Source: an uncultured Asticcacaulis sp. (GTDB lineage: Bacteria > Pseudomonadota > Alphaproteobacteria > Caulobacterales > Caulobacteraceae). Taken from it: DNA of 6,625 bases. The translations under genes were made by a program, and so were the position numbers. Below are positions 5,832 through 6,625 of this stretch, piece by piece. The stretch is from contig CAMLPZ010000243.1 of NCBI GenBank assembly GCA_946482045.1, positions 1 through 6,625 of the forward strand, given 5' to 3'. Within the stretch, counting starts at the first letter, position 1, and each line of letters opens with the position of its first letter. The notes under the pieces are model-generated. The model did not search any database, was not told the origin of the DNA, and saw only the letters and a program-made list of their open reading frames with translations.

Positions 5832-6625
5832 ATGACCATGAAACTCTCCCGCCGTCACTTCCTGGCAGGCGCTGCCGCCCTCTCCGTCACAGGCCTTGGC
5901 GGCGCCGCGTTTGCCGGCCTGGGCGGTAAGCCGTTTAAAAAGATCGGCGTCCAGCTCTATACCGTCCGCGACGCCTTGAACGCCGATCCAGCAGGTACGC
6001 TGGCCAAGGTGCGCGGCATCGGCTTCGACGAAGTTGAAACCGCCGGTTTCGGCGGCAAGTCGGCCAAGGAATTCCGCGCCTTGCTCGACGGCGCAGGCCT
6101 GATCTGCGTCTCCGGCCATGTCGGCTACGACGACTGGTTCAAGCGCCCGGAAGCCGCGCTCGATGACATGGCGACGCTCGGCGCCAAATACGCCGTCCTT
6201 GCCTGGTTGCAGCCCGACCAGCGCAAGGAGTGGGGCGCGCTCGGCCAGAAGATGAACCACTGGGGTGAGCTGTGCAAGGCGCGCGGCCTCCAGATGACCT
6301 ATCACAACCACGACTTCGAGTTCCAGAACACGCCGGAGGGCATGCCCTTCCACCTGCTGCTGGAACACACCGATCCGAAGCTCGTCGCGTTTGAACTCGA
6401 CTGTTATTGGGCCAGCTTCGCCGGCCACGACCCGGTCCACGTCCTTCATGAGCATGGCGATCGCATCCGTCTGCTGCACGTCAAGGACAAGGGCGCTGAC
6501 GGCAAGATGACGCCGGTCGGCCAGGGCACGATCGACTGGAGCAAGGTCCTGCCGGCCGGCAAGCAGGCGGGCGTGACCAATATCTTCGTCGAGCACGACA
6601 ATCCCGCCGACCCGTTCGCCAGCAT
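5832..6625 (+). CDS. Tat-exported sugar phosphate isomerase/epimerase-like TIM-barrel protein (3' end cut by window)
   Basis: The frame is open from the ATG at 5832 to the window edge, giving 264 residues; family members are about 290, so a short C-terminal piece is missing. The N-terminus has a textbook twin-arginine signal, SRRHFLAG (6-13), followed by an Ala/Gly-rich hydrophobic stretch ending near Ala28. The rest fits the AP endonuclease 2/xylose isomerase-like TIM barrel: GVQLYTVRD (39-47), YHNHDFEF (157-164), ELDCYW (188-193), LLHVKDKG (214-221), VGQGTIDW (229-236) and FVEHD (252-256). Glu163, Asp190, His216 and Glu254 are plausible metal ligands by analogy with related epimerases. The ATG at 5832 fits an AAAGG ribosome binding site ten bases upstream better than the ATG at 5838. 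Export is odd for a sugar phosphate enzyme, so an unphosphorylated sugar, perhaps the oxidised product of the GMC enzyme upstream, is more likely. The reaction is not known. Confidence 0.9.
   Translation, partial: MTMKLSRRHFLAGAAALSVTGLGGAAFAGLGGKPFKKIGVQLYTVRDALNADPAGTLAKVRGIGFDEVETAGFGGKSAKEFRALLDGAGLICVSGHVGYDDWFKRPEAALDDMATLGAKYAVLAWLQPDQRKEWGALGQKMNHWGELCKARGLQMTYHNHDFEFQNTPEGMPFHLLLEHTDPKLVAFELDCYWASFAGHDPVHVLHEHGDRIRLLHVKDKGADGKMTPVGQGTIDWSKVLPAGKQAGVTNIFVEHDNPADPFAS

Noticed and set aside
5829..6596. Minus-strand open frame (255 codons) opposite the TIM-barrel gene
   Set aside because: The plus-strand frame encodes a clear Tat signal and family motifs through to the window edge; the opposite frame shows no domain and is explained by codon bias.

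Overview
The window looks like chromosomal DNA of an alphaproteobacterium, most likely of the Caulobacteraceae (Caulobacter or Asticcacaulis type). This is inferred from the GC-rich sequence, a groES-groEL operon with a CIRCE element and a Caulobacter-style housekeeping promoter, a GroES sequence of alphaproteobacterial type, and a Tat-exported sugar dehydrogenase pair of the kind known from Caulobacter. Genus-level placement is tentative.

The left half (1-3023) is read entirely from the minus strand. From right to left in the direction of transcription it holds a four-helix DUF2975 membrane protein, a small XRE/Cro-type regulator, a secreted endonuclease/exonuclease/phosphatase-fold protein, and then groES and the first 293 codons of groEL. 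The first three genes could be one transcription unit, with a good promoter at 3069-3097. The gap between DUF2975 and the regulator carries two nested inverted repeats built on the same CACTTT/AAAGTG half-sites. groESL has its own promoter (1274-1302) and a perfect CIRCE operator (1237-1263).

The right half (3264-6625) is read from the plus strand, so 3024-3263 is a divergent intergenic region, which contains a 14-bp perfect palindrome. The genes are a Tat-signal small subunit (gluconate 2-dehydrogenase subunit 3 family), a GMC flavoprotein dehydrogenase with a Cys-x5-Cys-x3-Cys iron-sulfur type motif and no signal of its own, a 142-bp array of four stem-loops resembling a dispersed palindromic repeat, and a Tat-exported TIM-barrel protein of the sugar phosphate isomerase/epimerase family that runs off the right edge.

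The right-hand genes suggest periplasmic sugar or glycoside oxidation. The small subunit would carry the flavoprotein through the Tat pore, the flavoprotein would oxidise a sugar (by family, possibly at C3 of a glycoside), and the exported TIM-barrel enzyme would act on the product. A cytochrome c partner, usual in this enzyme class, is not present in the window. I see no CRISPR array, tRNA, rRNA, transposase or phage gene. The best candidates for something new are the exported isomerase-like protein beside the dehydrogenase and the nested operator/hairpin arrangement before the XRE gene; neither is proven by sequence alone.
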